The translations under genes and the position numbers were made by a program. From positions 62,001 through 126,000 of the forward strand of contig NZ_JAUFQO010000001.1 in the NCBI RefSeq assembly GCF_030409835.1: 64,000 nucleotides of DNA. Reading direction: 5' to 3'. This stretch comes from Lutimonas halocynthiae (lineage in GTDB: Bacteria; Bacteroidota; Bacteroidia; Flavobacteriales; Flavobacteriaceae). The notes beneath the pieces were generated by a model. It was not told the DNA's origin. It saw nothing but the letters and a program-made list of their open reading frames with translations, and made no database searches. Positions 1-9,199 of the stretch are shown here, piece after piece (position 1 is the first letter of the stretch; every line of letters starts with the position of its first letter).

Positions 1-49
1 AAATAATTTGGACTCAACTTCTCTTTAATAAAATATCCCAATATCGTGC

Positions 50-79
50 TTGCAGAATAAATAAATAGTTGTACTTTTG
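50..79 (+). promoter_or_regulatory. Putative promoter of rplM-rpsI
   Basis: TTG at 50-52 and TACTTTTG at 72-79 are separated by 19 bases, matching the Bacteroidota sigma-A pattern (TTG at -33, TAnnTTTG at -7). It lies about 50 bases before the rplM start. The assignment is by pattern only. Confidence 0.5.
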
Positions 80-128
80 CAAACTCTTTGAACTGAAGAG
101 AAGGAATGTTTAATTTTAATAAATACGT

Positions 129-584
129 GTGAACACATTAAGTTACAGAACAGTATCAGCCAACAAAGCGACCGTGAACAAGGAATGGCTAGTGGTAGAT
201 GCTGAAGGAGAAGTGTTAGGGCGTTTGGCCTCAAAGGTTGCAAAACTTATCAGAGGGAAACACAAACCTAACTTTACACCTCACGTTGATTGCGGTGACA
301 ATGTAGTTATCATCAACGCTGAGAAGATCAAATTAACCGGAAACAAATGGAATGACAAAACTTACGTTCGTCATACTGGATACCCGGGTGGACAGAGAAC
401 GCTTTCTGCTATTGAATTATTTGGGAAAAGCCCAAGTAGAGTTGTAGAAAAAGCTGTAAAAGGTATGTTACCTAAAAACAAACTTGGAAGTGCCTTGTTT
501 AGAAACCTTTATGTATATACTGGAGGTGAACATCAACAAGAAGCACAAAAGCCAAAAGTTATTAACCTAAATGATATCAAGTAA
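129..584 (+). CDS. rplM: Large ribosomal subunit protein L13
   Basis: L13 is an early-assembly protein of the 50S subunit that binds 23S rRNA. The 151-residue product has the family length and the conserved blocks [15 protein letters not shown] near residue 32 and RHTGYPGG near residue 80. The start is a GTG at 129; no in-frame ATG gives the proper N-terminus. rpsI follows one base after the stop, the classical L13-S9 pair. Identification is secure by sequence and context. Confidence 0.97.
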   Translation: MNTLSYRTVSANKATVNKEWLVVDAEGEVLGRLASKVAKLIRGKHKPNFTPHVDCGDNVVIINAEKIKLTGNKWNDKTYVRHTGYPGGQRTLSAIELFGKSPSRVVEKAVKGMLPKNKLGSALFRNLYVYTGGEHQQEAQKPKVINLNDIK

Positions 585-585
585 T

Positions 586-972
586 ATGGAGACTATTCAC
601 AAAATTGGTAGAAGAAAAACCGCTGTTGCTAGAGTATATCTTTCAGAAGGAAAAGGAAATATCACTGTAAATGACAAATCTTATGATAGTTATTTTACAA
701 CTGATACACTTAAATACAAGGTTCTTCAACCTTTAACTCTTACTGAAAATTTAGAAGCTTATGATATTAAAGCTAAGGTATTTGGTGGAGGAATTACAGG
801 ACAAGCTGAGGCTATCCGATTGGCTATTACCAGAGCTTTAGTTGAGATTGATGCAGAACACAGAACGGTTTTAAAGCCTGAAGGTTTACTTACAAGAGAT
901 CCAAGAATGGTTGAACGTAAGAAATTCGGTCAGAAGAAAGCTCGTAAGAAATTCCAATTCTCTAAACGTTAA
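586..972 (+). CDS. rpsI: Small ribosomal subunit protein S9
   Basis: S9 is a 30S head protein whose C-terminal tail reaches the P-site tRNA. The 128-residue product starts with METIHKIGRRKTAVAR and ends with the family tail of basic residues (KKARKKFQFSKR). An ATG at 571 inside rplM is in frame, but the ATG at 586 gives the standard N-terminus and lies just after the rplM stop, so translation is probably coupled. It forms the rplM-rpsI operon. Confidence 0.97.
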   Translation: METIHKIGRRKTAVARVYLSEGKGNITVNDKSYDSYFTTDTLKYKVLQPLTLTENLEAYDIKAKVFGGGITGQAEAIRLAITRALVEIDAEHRTVLKPEGLLTRDPRMVERKKFGQKKARKKFQFSKR

Positions 973-1056
973 TATTGGAAACTTATTCAATTTGTTTTGG
1001 ATAAGAAGAGAAAAGTAAAAAAGAATAAAACAGTTGTCGTACAAGTCTAGCATCCA

Positions 1057-1097
1057 AATAATTAAGATCCATAATTTATCATGACTACTTAATTATT
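1057..1097 (+). promoter_or_regulatory. Stem-loop in the rpsB leader
   Basis: AATAATTAAG (1057-1066) and CTTAATTATT (1088-1097) form a perfect 10-bp inverted repeat with a 21-base loop. It sits 33 bases before the rpsB ATG in the 157-base rpsI-rpsB gap. No T-run follows, so it does not look like a terminator. An autoregulatory leader for S2 is possible but inferred only from position. Confidence 0.35.
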
Positions 1098-1129
1098 GCG
1101 AAAACCCACGGAACGTAAACTAAAACAAA

Positions 1130-1978
1130 ATGGCAAACATAGAAATAAAAGATTTAATTGATTCTGGTGTACACTTCGGACACCTTACAAGAAAATGGAA
1201 TCCAAACATGGCTCCTTATGTTTATACTGAGCGTAAAGGAATTCATATCATCGATTTATACAAAACTGCTGCAAAAATTGACGAAGCCGGTTCAGCTTTA
1301 GGAAAAATTGCAGCTTCTGGTAGAAAAATATTATTTGTTGCTACCAAAAAACAAGCAAAAGACATCGTTTCTGACAAAGCAAAAGAAGTTAACATGCCTT
1401 TTATCACTGAGCGTTGGCCAGGTGGTATGCTAACTAACTTCGTTACAATCAGAAAAGCCGTTAAAAAAATGGCCTACATTGATAGAATGAAGAAAGATGG
1501 TTCTTTTGAAGCATTATCAAAAAGGGAAAAACTACAAATCAATCGTCAAAGAGCAAAACTAGAAAAGAATTTAGGTTCTATTGTAGATATGACGCGTTTA
1601 CCAGGTGCAATTTTAATAGTTGATATTAAAAGAGAGCACATCGCAGTTGCTGAAGCACAAAAATTAAACATTCCAATTTTTGCGATGGTCGACACGAACT
1701 CTGATCCAAGACCAATTGATTATGTAATTCCTTCAAATGATGATGCATCCAAATCAATTGAAAAGGTACTTTCTTATCTAACTACAGCAATCACTGAAGG
1801 ATTAGCTGACAGAAAGAAAAGTAAAGAACAGGAAGCCGCTCCAGCTGCTAAAGCTGCTGCTGCAACTCCAGTTGCTCCGGCAGAAACCGTAGCCCCTGCA
1901 GAACCTGTAGCTCCTGCAGTGAAAGCAACAGAAGAAGTTGCCCCTGAAACTGCTGAAGCACCAAAGGAAGAAAAATAA
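1130..1978 (+). CDS. rpsB: Small ribosomal subunit protein S2
   Basis: S2 binds the 30S subunit late in assembly, near S1. The core (residues 1-228) has the family signatures: the N-terminal block around DSGVHFGHLTRKWNP, ERWPGGMLTNF near residue 98, and the segment PIFAMVDTNSDP near residue 182. After the core comes an Ala/Pro/Glu-rich, probably disordered tail (about 230-282), longer than in E. coli S2 and apparently dispensable for the fold. rpsB is followed by tsf after 46 bases, the near-universal S2/EF-Ts pair. Confidence 0.97.
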   Translation: MANIEIKDLIDSGVHFGHLTRKWNPNMAPYVYTERKGIHIIDLYKTAAKIDEAGSALGKIAASGRKILFVATKKQAKDIVSDKAKEVNMPFITERWPGGMLTNFVTIRKAVKKMAYIDRMKKDGSFEALSKREKLQINRQRAKLEKNLGSIVDMTRLPGAILIVDIKREHIAVAEAQKLNIPIFAMVDTNSDPRPIDYVIPSNDDASKSIEKVLSYLTTAITEGLADRKKSKEQEAAPAAKAAAATPVAPAETVAPAEPVAPAVKATEEVAPETAEAPKEEK

Positions 1979-2024
1979 TTGTAGAACTTGTTATTAATGC
2001 AATAACGATTAAACATAGAATAAG

Positions 2025-2843
2025 ATGACGAAAATAACAGCTGCTGAAGTAAATAATTTAAGAAAAACTACCGGTGCAGGTATGATGGACTGCAAAAAAG
2101 CCTTAGTAGAGGCTGAAGGTAATTTTGATTTAGCTATTGAAATTTTACGTAAACAAGGTCAAAAAGTTGCTGCCAAGAGAGCAGACAGAGAATCAACTGA
2201 AGGTGCTGCAATTGCAATAGTAAATGCAGACAACACTGAAGGTGCTGTAATTGTTTTAGGTTGTGAAACTGATTTCGTTGGTAAAAACGAATCTTTCGTA
2301 AACCTAGCCAAAGAATTAGCTCAAAGAGCATTAAACAGTTCTTCTAAAGAAGCGTTAATGAATGCTGATTTTGGCGGGATTACGGTTCAGGAAAAATTGA
2401 TTGAACAAACAGGTGTAATCGGTGAAAAAATTGAGCTTTCTGCATTTGAAAAAATATCTGCTCCTTTTGTAGGATCTTATATTCATTCAGGAAAGATCGC
2501 TACGATAGTTGGTTTATCTGCTAAAGTTGATGGTGCTGAAGAAGTTGCTAAGGATGTTGCTATGCAAGCTGCTGCAATGAACCCATTAGCGCTTAACGAA
2601 AATAGTGTTGATCAATCAGTAATTGACAAAGAAATCGAAATTGCAAAAGATCAATTACGTCAGGAAGGTAAGCCAGAAGCTATGCTTGATAAAATCGCTG
2701 AAGGAAAAATTAAGCGTTTTTTCAAAGACAATACTTTGGTAAATCAAGATTTCATTAAAGACAGCAAAGTAAGTGTTGCCAAATACGTGAAGTCTATTGG
2801 CGATGTTGAAGTTGTAGATTTTAAAAGAGTAGCCTTAGGTTAA
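2025..2843 (+). CDS. tsf: Translation elongation factor Ts
   Basis: EF-Ts exchanges GDP for GTP on EF-Tu. The 272-residue product has the N-terminal UBA-like domain with TGAGMMDCKKAL near residue 16, then the core with the CETDFVG segment near residue 80 that contacts EF-Tu. Length is normal for the family. It is the last gene of the rpsB-tsf unit and is closed by a strong terminator at 2866-2895. Confidence 0.97.
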   Translation: MTKITAAEVNNLRKTTGAGMMDCKKALVEAEGNFDLAIEILRKQGQKVAAKRADRESTEGAAIAIVNADNTEGAVIVLGCETDFVGKNESFVNLAKELAQRALNSSSKEALMNADFGGITVQEKLIEQTGVIGEKIELSAFEKISAPFVGSYIHSGKIATIVGLSAKVDGAEEVAKDVAMQAAAMNPLALNENSVDQSVIDKEIEIAKDQLRQEGKPEAMLDKIAEGKIKRFFKDNTLVNQDFIKDSKVSVAKYVKSIGDVEVVDFKRVALG

Positions 2844-2865
2844 TCTCTTTAATCATATTATATAA

Positions 2866-2895
2866 ACCCTGGATTTATCCAGGGTTTTTTTTTGC
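2866..2895 (+). terminator. Rho-independent terminator of rpsB-tsf
   Basis: AACCCTGGA (2867-2875) pairs with TCCAGGGTT (2880-2888) around a TTTA loop, followed by a run of T to 2895. It begins 23 bases after the tsf stop. Confidence 0.9.
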
Positions 2896-3005
2896 TTTAA
2901 ACTGAAGCTTATTCTTTATAACTGACAGAAAGCATATCTAATAAGCGTCTATATTGTCAGTATATTTTATCTTAATAACTTGAATTTATCATTGGTATAA
3001 TTTAT

Positions 3006-3013
3006 TATATTTG
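3006..3013 (+). promoter_or_regulatory. Putative -7 box of pyrH-frr
   Basis: TATATTTG followed by C matches the Bacteroidota TAnnTTTG element, 20 bases before the pyrH ATG at 3034. No ideally spaced -33 TTG is visible (nearest TTG at 2980-2982, spacing 23). Confidence 0.4.
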
Positions 3014-3033
3014 CACATCTCACAAAGTTATCT

Positions 3034-3741
3034 ATGAAATATAAAAGAATTCTTTTAAAGTTAAGTGGTGAAGCCTTAATGGGCGACAGAAACTACGGTA
3101 TCGATCCGGTTAGACTAGCCGAATATGCCTCAGAAATAAAAAATATTCTAGCTAAAGGTATTGAAGTTGCCATCGTTATAGGTGGTGGTAACATCTTTAG
3201 AGGCCTTGCCGGAGCCAGCAATGGGATGGACAGGGTTCAAGGAGACTATATGGGAATGCTCGCTACCATTATTAATGGGTTAGCATTGCAAAGTGCCTTA
3301 GAAGAGGCTGATTTACAGACTAGACTACTTACTTCAATAGAAATGAAACAAATTGCAGAACCCTTTATTAAAAGAAGGGCTGTAAGACATTTGGAAAAAG
3401 GCCGTGTTGTAATTTTTGGCGGAGGAACCGGAAACCCTTATTTTACTACTGACACCGCTGCAGTTTTAAGAGCTATTGAGATTGGTGCTGATGTTATCAT
3501 TAAAGGAACGCGTGTAGATGGTATTTACACATCTGATCCTGAAAAAGATGCCTCGGCAATTAAATTTGAAAATATTACCTTTAAGGAAGTCATGAGCAAA
3601 GATCTGAAGGTTATGGATATGACAGCATTTACATTGAGTGAAGAAAACGATCTGCCCATCATTGTCTTTGACATGAACAAAAAAGGAAACCTGATGAAAA
3701 TTGTCTCAGGTGAAAATGTTGGAACATTGGTTAATTCATAA
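3034..3741 (+). CDS. pyrH: Uridylate kinase (UMP kinase)
   Basis: This cytosolic enzyme phosphorylates UMP to UDP with ATP in pyrimidine nucleotide synthesis. The 235-residue protein belongs to the amino-acid-kinase family: [10 protein letters not shown] at the N-terminus, the glycine-rich GGGNIFRG near residue 51, and [15 protein letters not shown] near residue 130, which is typical of bacterial PyrH. frr begins 12 bases after its stop, the common pyrH-frr operon. Confidence 0.97.
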   Translation: MKYKRILLKLSGEALMGDRNYGIDPVRLAEYASEIKNILAKGIEVAIVIGGGNIFRGLAGASNGMDRVQGDYMGMLATIINGLALQSALEEADLQTRLLTSIEMKQIAEPFIKRRAVRHLEKGRVVIFGGGTGNPYFTTDTAAVLRAIEIGADVIIKGTRVDGIYTSDPEKDASAIKFENITFKEVMSKDLKVMDMTAFTLSEENDLPIIVFDMNKKGNLMKIVSGENVGTLVNS

Positions 3742-3753
3742 ATCTTTATTATC

Positions 3754-4308
3754 ATGAATGAGGAAGTTCAATTTATTATCGATTCGACTAAAGAACAGAT
3801 GGAAAGCGCTATCCATCATTTAGAAGCAGAATTTGTAAACATCAGAGCTGGAAAAGCAACTCCGTCTATGTTAAGTGGTGTAAAAGTTGAGTACTATGGC
3901 TCTTTAACCCCCTTAAGTCAGGTGGCAAATGTGAACACTATTGATGCGCACACAATTACTGTTCAACCTTGGGAAAAGCAACTCATCCCAGAAATTGAAA
4001 AAGGCATACTTACCGCAAATCTTGGGTTTAATCCTATGAATAATGGTGAGAGCATTATTATCAATGTTCCCATCTTAACCGAGGAAAGAAGAAGAGAATT
4101 GGCTAAACATGCCAAATCTGAAGGTGAACATGCTAAAGTTAGTATTCGAAATGATCGAAAAGATGCCAATAACGAATTGAAAAAATTGGATATTTCGGAA
4201 GACCTTCTTAAGAACACTGAACAAGATGTTCAAGATTTAACTGATGAATACATCAGAAAGGTTGATGATCTTTATATCATTAAGGAGAGAGAAATCATGA
4301 AAGTTTAA
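3754..4308 (+). CDS. frr: Ribosome recycling factor
   Basis: RRF splits post-termination ribosomes together with EF-G. The 184-residue product has the usual length. The N-terminal helix carries HHLEAEFVNIRAGKATPSML, and the C-terminal helices contain RRELAKHAK and VSIRNDRKDANNELKKL. It is co-transcribed with pyrH. The next gene starts about 100 bases downstream with no clear terminator between. Confidence 0.97.
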   Translation: MNEEVQFIIDSTKEQMESAIHHLEAEFVNIRAGKATPSMLSGVKVEYYGSLTPLSQVANVNTIDAHTITVQPWEKQLIPEIEKGILTANLGFNPMNNGESIIINVPILTEERRRELAKHAKSEGEHAKVSIRNDRKDANNELKKLDISEDLLKNTEQDVQDLTDEYIRKVDDLYIIKEREIMKV

Positions 4309-4408
4309 TCAGATTATTCAATTATCAACTTTTTGGTTTAACCAGGCTCAAAAATTTCAAGATAATGTTGATTACAAATAAGGCTGTAAGCTTTAAATAC
4401 CTTTATTT

Positions 4409-6778
4409 ATGAATTTTTGGCAAGTTGTATCCCGGTTTATCCTAAAGCAAAGAATTTTTATTCTTATTGTTCTTGCGCTGGTTACGGTTTTCCTTGGAAC
4501 GAAGATTCAGAATATTAAATTTTCACATTCCGAAGCGAATCTTCTGCCCAGAGATCACGAGGAAAATATTAAATATGACCACTTTCTTGACATCTTTGGT
4601 GAAGAAGGGAACATGATCATATTGGCAGTTCAGGATTCCAGTTTATTCCAAGTCGATAATTTTAATAAATGGAATGAATTCTCCCATAAACTCGACTCCT
4701 ATCCAGAGGTTGATTTTTCAGTTTCGATCGGGGACATTAAAAAACTCAAGAAGGATAAAAAAAATCAAAAATTCATCACAGAACCGATCTACGAAAACGT
4801 ACCTCAGTCTGATGAAGAAGTGGCCGCAATCCGAGACGAATTATTTGAAAAGCTTCCTTTTTTTGACAACCTCCTCTTTAATAAAGAAACAGGCACCGTT
4901 CAAACGGCAATTTATCTTGACAAGGCTATTGTCAATACTAAAAAGAGAGAACGCTTTGTTTTTGAAGTACTGAATCCTTACGTTGAGGCCTTTGAAAAGG
5001 ATACTGGCTTAGATGTCAGGGTATCTGGAATGCCTTATATCCGAACCATGAATGCCCAAAACATCATAGATGAAATTGGTATTTTTGTCGGTCTCGCTTT
5101 GTTTGTTACTTCGCTTATTTTTTGGTTGTTCTTCAGGTCATACAGGGCCACATTTATCACGATGACAGTTGTGAGTATAGGGGTTGTATGGGCTTTAGGA
5201 TTTATTGGCTGGTTCGAATATGAAATATCTGTTTTAATGGCGCTTATTCCTCCCTTAACCATTGTTATTGGAGTTCCAAATGCCATCTTCCTGATCAATA
5301 AATACCAGCAGGAGGTTAAAAAACACGGAAATCAAGCCAAGTCATTACAACGTGTCATTTCAAAGATTGGGAACGCAACCTTGATGACCAACATAACCAC
5401 GGCATCTGGTTTTGCCACATTTATTTTTACAAATAGCCAGTTACTAAACGAATTTGGTATTATAGCTTCTATCAATATATTGGCCATTTTTGTCTTGTCT
5501 TTATTGATCATTCCGATCATTTATAGTTTTATGCATAAACCCAAGGACAAGCATCTCCGTCATCTTGAAAGAAAATGGATTGATGCTATTGTCAATTGGA
5601 TGGAAAATACGGTAAGACATCATCGAATAGCCATTTATGTTTCTACCGTATGTATTATTGTAGCAAGCATCATTGGTGTTTATATGATCCGGGTCTCAGG
5701 AAGTTTAATTGAAGACATGCCTAAAGGAAAGCAATTCTACAAGGATATTGTCTTCTTCGAACAGGAATTTGGCGGTATTATGCCTTTGGAAATTTTAATT
5801 GATACCAAACGAAAAAATGGTGTCATGAGTCTTGCTACTTTAAAACGGATGAACAAGCTAGATGAAGAGATTGAGGAAATTCCTGAATTGTCAAAGTCTC
5901 TTTCAATCTTGAACATGGTAAAGTATTCTAAGCAGGCGTTTTATAATGGTAACCCAAAGTATTATCAACTTCCTACTGAGCAAGAAAAAAACTTTATTCT
6001 TGCCTATACTAAAAACTCCGATGCTACATCTGATCAATTAAAGAATTTTGTTGATTCAACAGGTCAGTATGCAAGGATAACAACCTTCATGAAAGACATC
6101 GGGACCGAGAGAATGGAGAATATTGAAAATCGTATTCAAACAAAGGTTGATCAGGTTTTTCCGAGCGAACGTTATGATGTTTCTCTCACAGGAAAAGCAC
6201 TCGTTTTCTTAAAAGGAACGAATTACCTTGTTAAGAACCTGGTGATTTCACTGTCATTAGCCATTTTTCTGATCTCTTTATTCATGGCTTGGATGTTCAA
6301 GTCTTATAAAATGATCATCATATCACTGGTTCCAAATATCCTGCCCTTGTTGATTACTGCGGGATTAATGGGTTATCTCGGTGTTCCGATAAAACCTTCA
6401 ACTGTATTGGTATTTAGTATTGCCTTTGGTATCTCGGTAGATGATACGATTCATTTCCTGGCCAAATACAGGCAAGAACTTGTTGCGCATAAATGGAATG
6501 TCAGAAAATCAGTATATGCAGCATTGAGAGAAACCGGAGTGAGTATGTTCTACACATCCATTGTTTTGTTTTTCGGATTCCTTGTTTTCACCGTATCAAG
6601 TTTTGGTGGAACAATTGCCCTTGGTGGTCTGGTTTCCGTGACACTGCTTTTTGCAATGGTGTCTAATTTATTACTGTTGCCATCGTTATTACTTTCATTA
6701 GAATCGAGAATAGCGAACAAAAAAACACTAAAAAAACCAGCTATTTCTATCATCCCAAAAGAAGATGAAGAAAACTAA
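4409..6778 (+). CDS. RND superfamily exporter (MMPL/COG1033 type)
   Basis: A 789-residue inner-membrane protein with duplicated RND architecture. TM1 lies near residues 12-32, then a periplasmic domain (about 35-215), a TM bundle (about 218-375), TM7 near 410-430, a second periplasmic domain, and a final TM bundle (about 615-770). The second half has the acidic pair GISVDDTIHF (about residues 676-685), where RND pumps place proton-relay acids; the equivalent first-half segment (IGVPNAIFLINKY) has none. No membrane-fusion or outer-membrane partner gene is adjacent, which fits single-component lipid or hopanoid exporters. The substrate is unknown. rfbA begins 15 bases after the stop. Confidence 0.85.
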   Translation: MNFWQVVSRFILKQRIFILIVLALVTVFLGTKIQNIKFSHSEANLLPRDHEENIKYDHFLDIFGEEGNMIILAVQDSSLFQVDNFNKWNEFSHKLDSYPEVDFSVSIGDIKKLKKDKKNQKFITEPIYENVPQSDEEVAAIRDELFEKLPFFDNLLFNKETGTVQTAIYLDKAIVNTKKRERFVFEVLNPYVEAFEKDTGLDVRVSGMPYIRTMNAQNIIDEIGIFVGLALFVTSLIFWLFFRSYRATFITMTVVSIGVVWALGFIGWFEYEISVLMALIPPLTIVIGVPNAIFLINKYQQEVKKHGNQAKSLQRVISKIGNATLMTNITTASGFATFIFTNSQLLNEFGIIASINILAIFVLSLLIIPIIYSFMHKPKDKHLRHLERKWIDAIVNWMENTVRHHRIAIYVSTVCIIVASIIGVYMIRVSGSLIEDMPKGKQFYKDIVFFEQEFGGIMPLEILIDTKRKNGVMSLATLKRMNKLDEEIEEIPELSKSLSILNMVKYSKQAFYNGNPKYYQLPTEQEKNFILAYTKNSDATSDQLKNFVDSTGQYARITTFMKDIGTERMENIENRIQTKVDQVFPSERYDVSLTGKALVFLKGTNYLVKNLVISLSLAIFLISLFMAWMFKSYKMIIISLVPNILPLLITAGLMGYLGVPIKPSTVLVFSIAFGISVDDTIHFLAKYRQELVAHKWNVRKSVYAALRETGVSMFYTSIVLFFGFLVFTVSSFGGTIALGGLVSVTLLFAMVSNLLLLPSLLLSLESRIANKKTLKKPAISIIPKEDEEN

Positions 6779-6793
6779 AATTATCAATACACT

Positions 6794-7654
6794 ATGAAAG
6801 GAATTATTCTAGCAGGAGGAAGTGGAACAAGATTACACCCTTTAACGCTGGCCGTGAGCAAGCAGTTAATGCCGATTTATGACAAACCAATGATCTACTA
6901 CCCTCTTTCGGTATTGATGTTGGCCGGCATAAATGAAATTCTGATCATTTCTACACCTAATGACCTTCCTTTATTCGAAAGGTTATTGGGAGATGGTAAA
7001 AATTTGGGATGTCGATTTGAATACGCAGTTCAGGAAATTCCAAACGGTCTGGCCCAGGCGTTTGTAATAGGTGAAAGTTTTATCGGTGACGATGATGTGG
7101 CACTTATACTCGGGGATAATATCTTTTATGGTGCTGATTTAGAAAGAAGACTGAAAAAAGCAGCTTCTCCTGAAGGTGGTGTTGTTTTTGCCTATCATGT
7201 CAATGATCCTGAACGTTATGGAGTTGTTGAGTTTGATGATGATTTTAAGGCAATCTCCATTGAAGAAAAGCCAGACAAGCCTAAATCAAATTATGCTGTT
7301 CCAGGTGTTTACTTTTACGACAATACTGTGGTGGCCAAAGCTAAAAATGTCAAGCCTTCAAAAAGAGGTGAATATGAAATAACGGACATTAACAATGCCT
7401 ATCTTGAGGATGGTAATTTGAGAGTAGCCCAGTTGGGTCGTGGAACGGCCTGGCTTGATACAGGAACCTTCTCCTCACTGATTCAGGCACAACAGTTTGT
7501 ACAGGTTATCGAAGAAAGACAAGGGCTTAAAATCGGTTGTATCGAAGAAATAGCCTATAGAAAAGGGTTCATTAGCGCGGAGCAACTAAAGGCGGTGGCA
7601 GAACCATTGTTAAAAAGTGGTTACGGTCAATATTTACTGGAAATATTAAAATAA
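6794..7654 (+). CDS. rfbA: Glucose-1-phosphate thymidylyltransferase (RmlA/RfbA family)
   Basis: The family makes dTDP-glucose from glucose-1-phosphate and dTTP, the first step to dTDP-L-rhamnose. The 286-residue product has the nucleotide loop [11 protein letters not shown] near residue 8, [17 protein letters not shown] near 22, and LGDNIFYG near 107, all typical of RmlA. The rest of the rhamnose set (rmlBCD) is not in the window, so it may supply dTDP-glucose for envelope glycans made elsewhere. It may be co-transcribed with the upstream RND exporter. Confidence 0.93.
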   Translation: MKGIILAGGSGTRLHPLTLAVSKQLMPIYDKPMIYYPLSVLMLAGINEILIISTPNDLPLFERLLGDGKNLGCRFEYAVQEIPNGLAQAFVIGESFIGDDDVALILGDNIFYGADLERRLKKAASPEGGVVFAYHVNDPERYGVVEFDDDFKAISIEEKPDKPKSNYAVPGVYFYDNTVVAKAKNVKPSKRGEYEITDINNAYLEDGNLRVAQLGRGTAWLDTGTFSSLIQAQQFVQVIEERQGLKIGCIEEIAYRKGFISAEQLKAVAEPLLKSGYGQYLLEILK

Positions 7655-7683
7655 TTAAACTTTCCCAATTTTAACGCTTTACG

Positions 7684-7691
7684 TATCTTTG
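7684..7691 (+). promoter_or_regulatory. Putative -7 box of asnS
   Basis: TATCTTTG followed by C matches TAnnTTTG and lies 17 bases before the asnS ATG. The -33 region (TTT near 7661) is weak. Confidence 0.4.
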
Positions 7692-7708
7692 CCACCAAAA
7701 TTTTAAGG

Positions 7709-9142
7709 ATGCAAAACTTAAGCATAGCTGAATTATTAGAGGCTAAACATATATTACAGGAAATTCAAATTAAAGGATGGGTTAAAACATTTAGAAGCAA
7801 CCGATTTATTGCTTTAAACGATGGCTCAACTATCAAAAACATTCAATGTGTTATTGATTTTGAAAACACTCCTGAAGAAGTATTGAAACAGATCAATACA
7901 GGAGCTGCTCTTGATATTAAAGGGGTTTTGGTAGAAAGCCAGGGAAAAGGACAATCTGTTGAAATTCAAGTGTCAGAAATCATCATATTGGGTGCTTCCA
8001 ACCCAGATGAGTATCCGATTCAACCTAAGAAACACAGTATGGAATTTTTGCGTGAAAATGCGCATCTAAGAATTCGTACCAATACTTTCAGTGCAGTAAT
8101 GCGCATTCGATCAATATTGTCTTTTGCAATCCATCAGTATTTTATCACTAACGGTTTTCATAATTTTCACGCCCCGATCATTACAGGATCAGATGCAGAA
8201 GGAGCCGGTGAAATGTTCAGCGTTTCAACCTTAGACAAAAAAAATCCACCCCTGACAGAAGACGGAAAAATAGATTTTAAGGAAGATTTTTTCGGTAAGG
8301 AAACAAATCTAACTGTTTCCGGGCAACTAGAAGCAGAGACCTATGCTATGGCCTTAGGAAAGGTATATACATTCGGACCAACGTTTAGGGCTGAGAACTC
8401 AAACACTTCCAGACATTTGGCTGAATTTTGGATGGTTGAACCTGAGGTTGCATTCAATGATCTTGACGCAAACATGGACCTAAGTGAAGATTTTATCAAA
8501 TATATTCTTGGCTATATTTTGGAACATTGTAAGGACGATCTTGAATTTCTTGAAAAAAGACTGATCGACGAAGAAAAAAGCAAGCCTGCTATTGAGAGAA
8601 GTGACATGCCTTTAAGGGAGAAATTAAAGTTTGTTATTGACAACAATTTCAAAAGAGTGAGCTACACCGAGGCCATTGATATCCTTAAAAATTCCAAACC
8701 GAATAAAAAGAAAAAATTCAAATTCCCTATCAATGAATGGGGTGCTGATCTTCAAAGCGAACATGAAAGATTTTTAGTTGAAAAACACTTCAAATCACCG
8801 GTGATTTTATTTGACTACCCGGCAAACATCAAAGCATTCTATATGCGTCTGAATGACGATGGTAAAACGGTAAGAGCCATGGATGTGCTATTTCCTGGGA
8901 TTGGAGAGATCGTTGGGGGAAGCCAAAGAGAGGAAAGACTGGATGTGCTGATCGAAAAAATCAAGGCACTAGGAATTGATGAAAAGGAACTTTGGTGGTA
9001 TCTTGATTTAAGAAAATTTGGAACTGCAGTTCATTCCGGTTTTGGCCTGGGATTTGAAAGAATGGTGCAGTTCGCCACAGGTATGGGCAACATAAGAGAC
9101 GTGATTCCGTTCCCTAGAGCACCTCAAAGTGCTGAATTCTAG
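7709..9142 (+). CDS. asnS: Asparaginyl-tRNA synthetase
   Basis: This class II aminoacyl-tRNA synthetase charges tRNA-Asn. The 477-residue protein has an N-terminal OB-fold anticodon-binding domain (about 15-105), then the catalytic core with ITGSDAEGAGEMF (about 159-171), motif 2 around TFRAENSNTSRHLAEF (about 225-240), and motif 3 GFGLGFERMVQF near the C-terminus. The insertion between motifs 2 and 3 is long, as is usual in Bacteroidota AsnRS. It has its own likely promoter and precedes rpoN by 57 bases. Confidence 0.97.
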   Translation: MQNLSIAELLEAKHILQEIQIKGWVKTFRSNRFIALNDGSTIKNIQCVIDFENTPEEVLKQINTGAALDIKGVLVESQGKGQSVEIQVSEIIILGASNPDEYPIQPKKHSMEFLRENAHLRIRTNTFSAVMRIRSILSFAIHQYFITNGFHNFHAPIITGSDAEGAGEMFSVSTLDKKNPPLTEDGKIDFKEDFFGKETNLTVSGQLEAETYAMALGKVYTFGPTFRAENSNTSRHLAEFWMVEPEVAFNDLDANMDLSEDFIKYILGYILEHCKDDLEFLEKRLIDEEKSKPAIERSDMPLREKLKFVIDNNFKRVSYTEAIDILKNSKPNKKKKFKFPINEWGADLQSEHERFLVEKHFKSPVILFDYPANIKAFYMRLNDDGKTVRAMDVLFPGIGEIVGGSQREERLDVLIEKIKALGIDEKELWWYLDLRKFGTAVHSGFGLGFERMVQFATGMGNIRDVIPFPRAPQSAEF

Positions 9143-9199
9143 TGGTTGTTTGTTAATTGTGCTACAATCCTTTTAGAAGTTCTTTTTTTGTAACTTAGG

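Noticed and set aside
1774-2016. Minus-strand open frame of about 80 codons opposite the end of rpsB
   Set aside because: It is the shadow of the Ala/Pro/Glu-rich tail of S2; the low-complexity composition explains the long frame.
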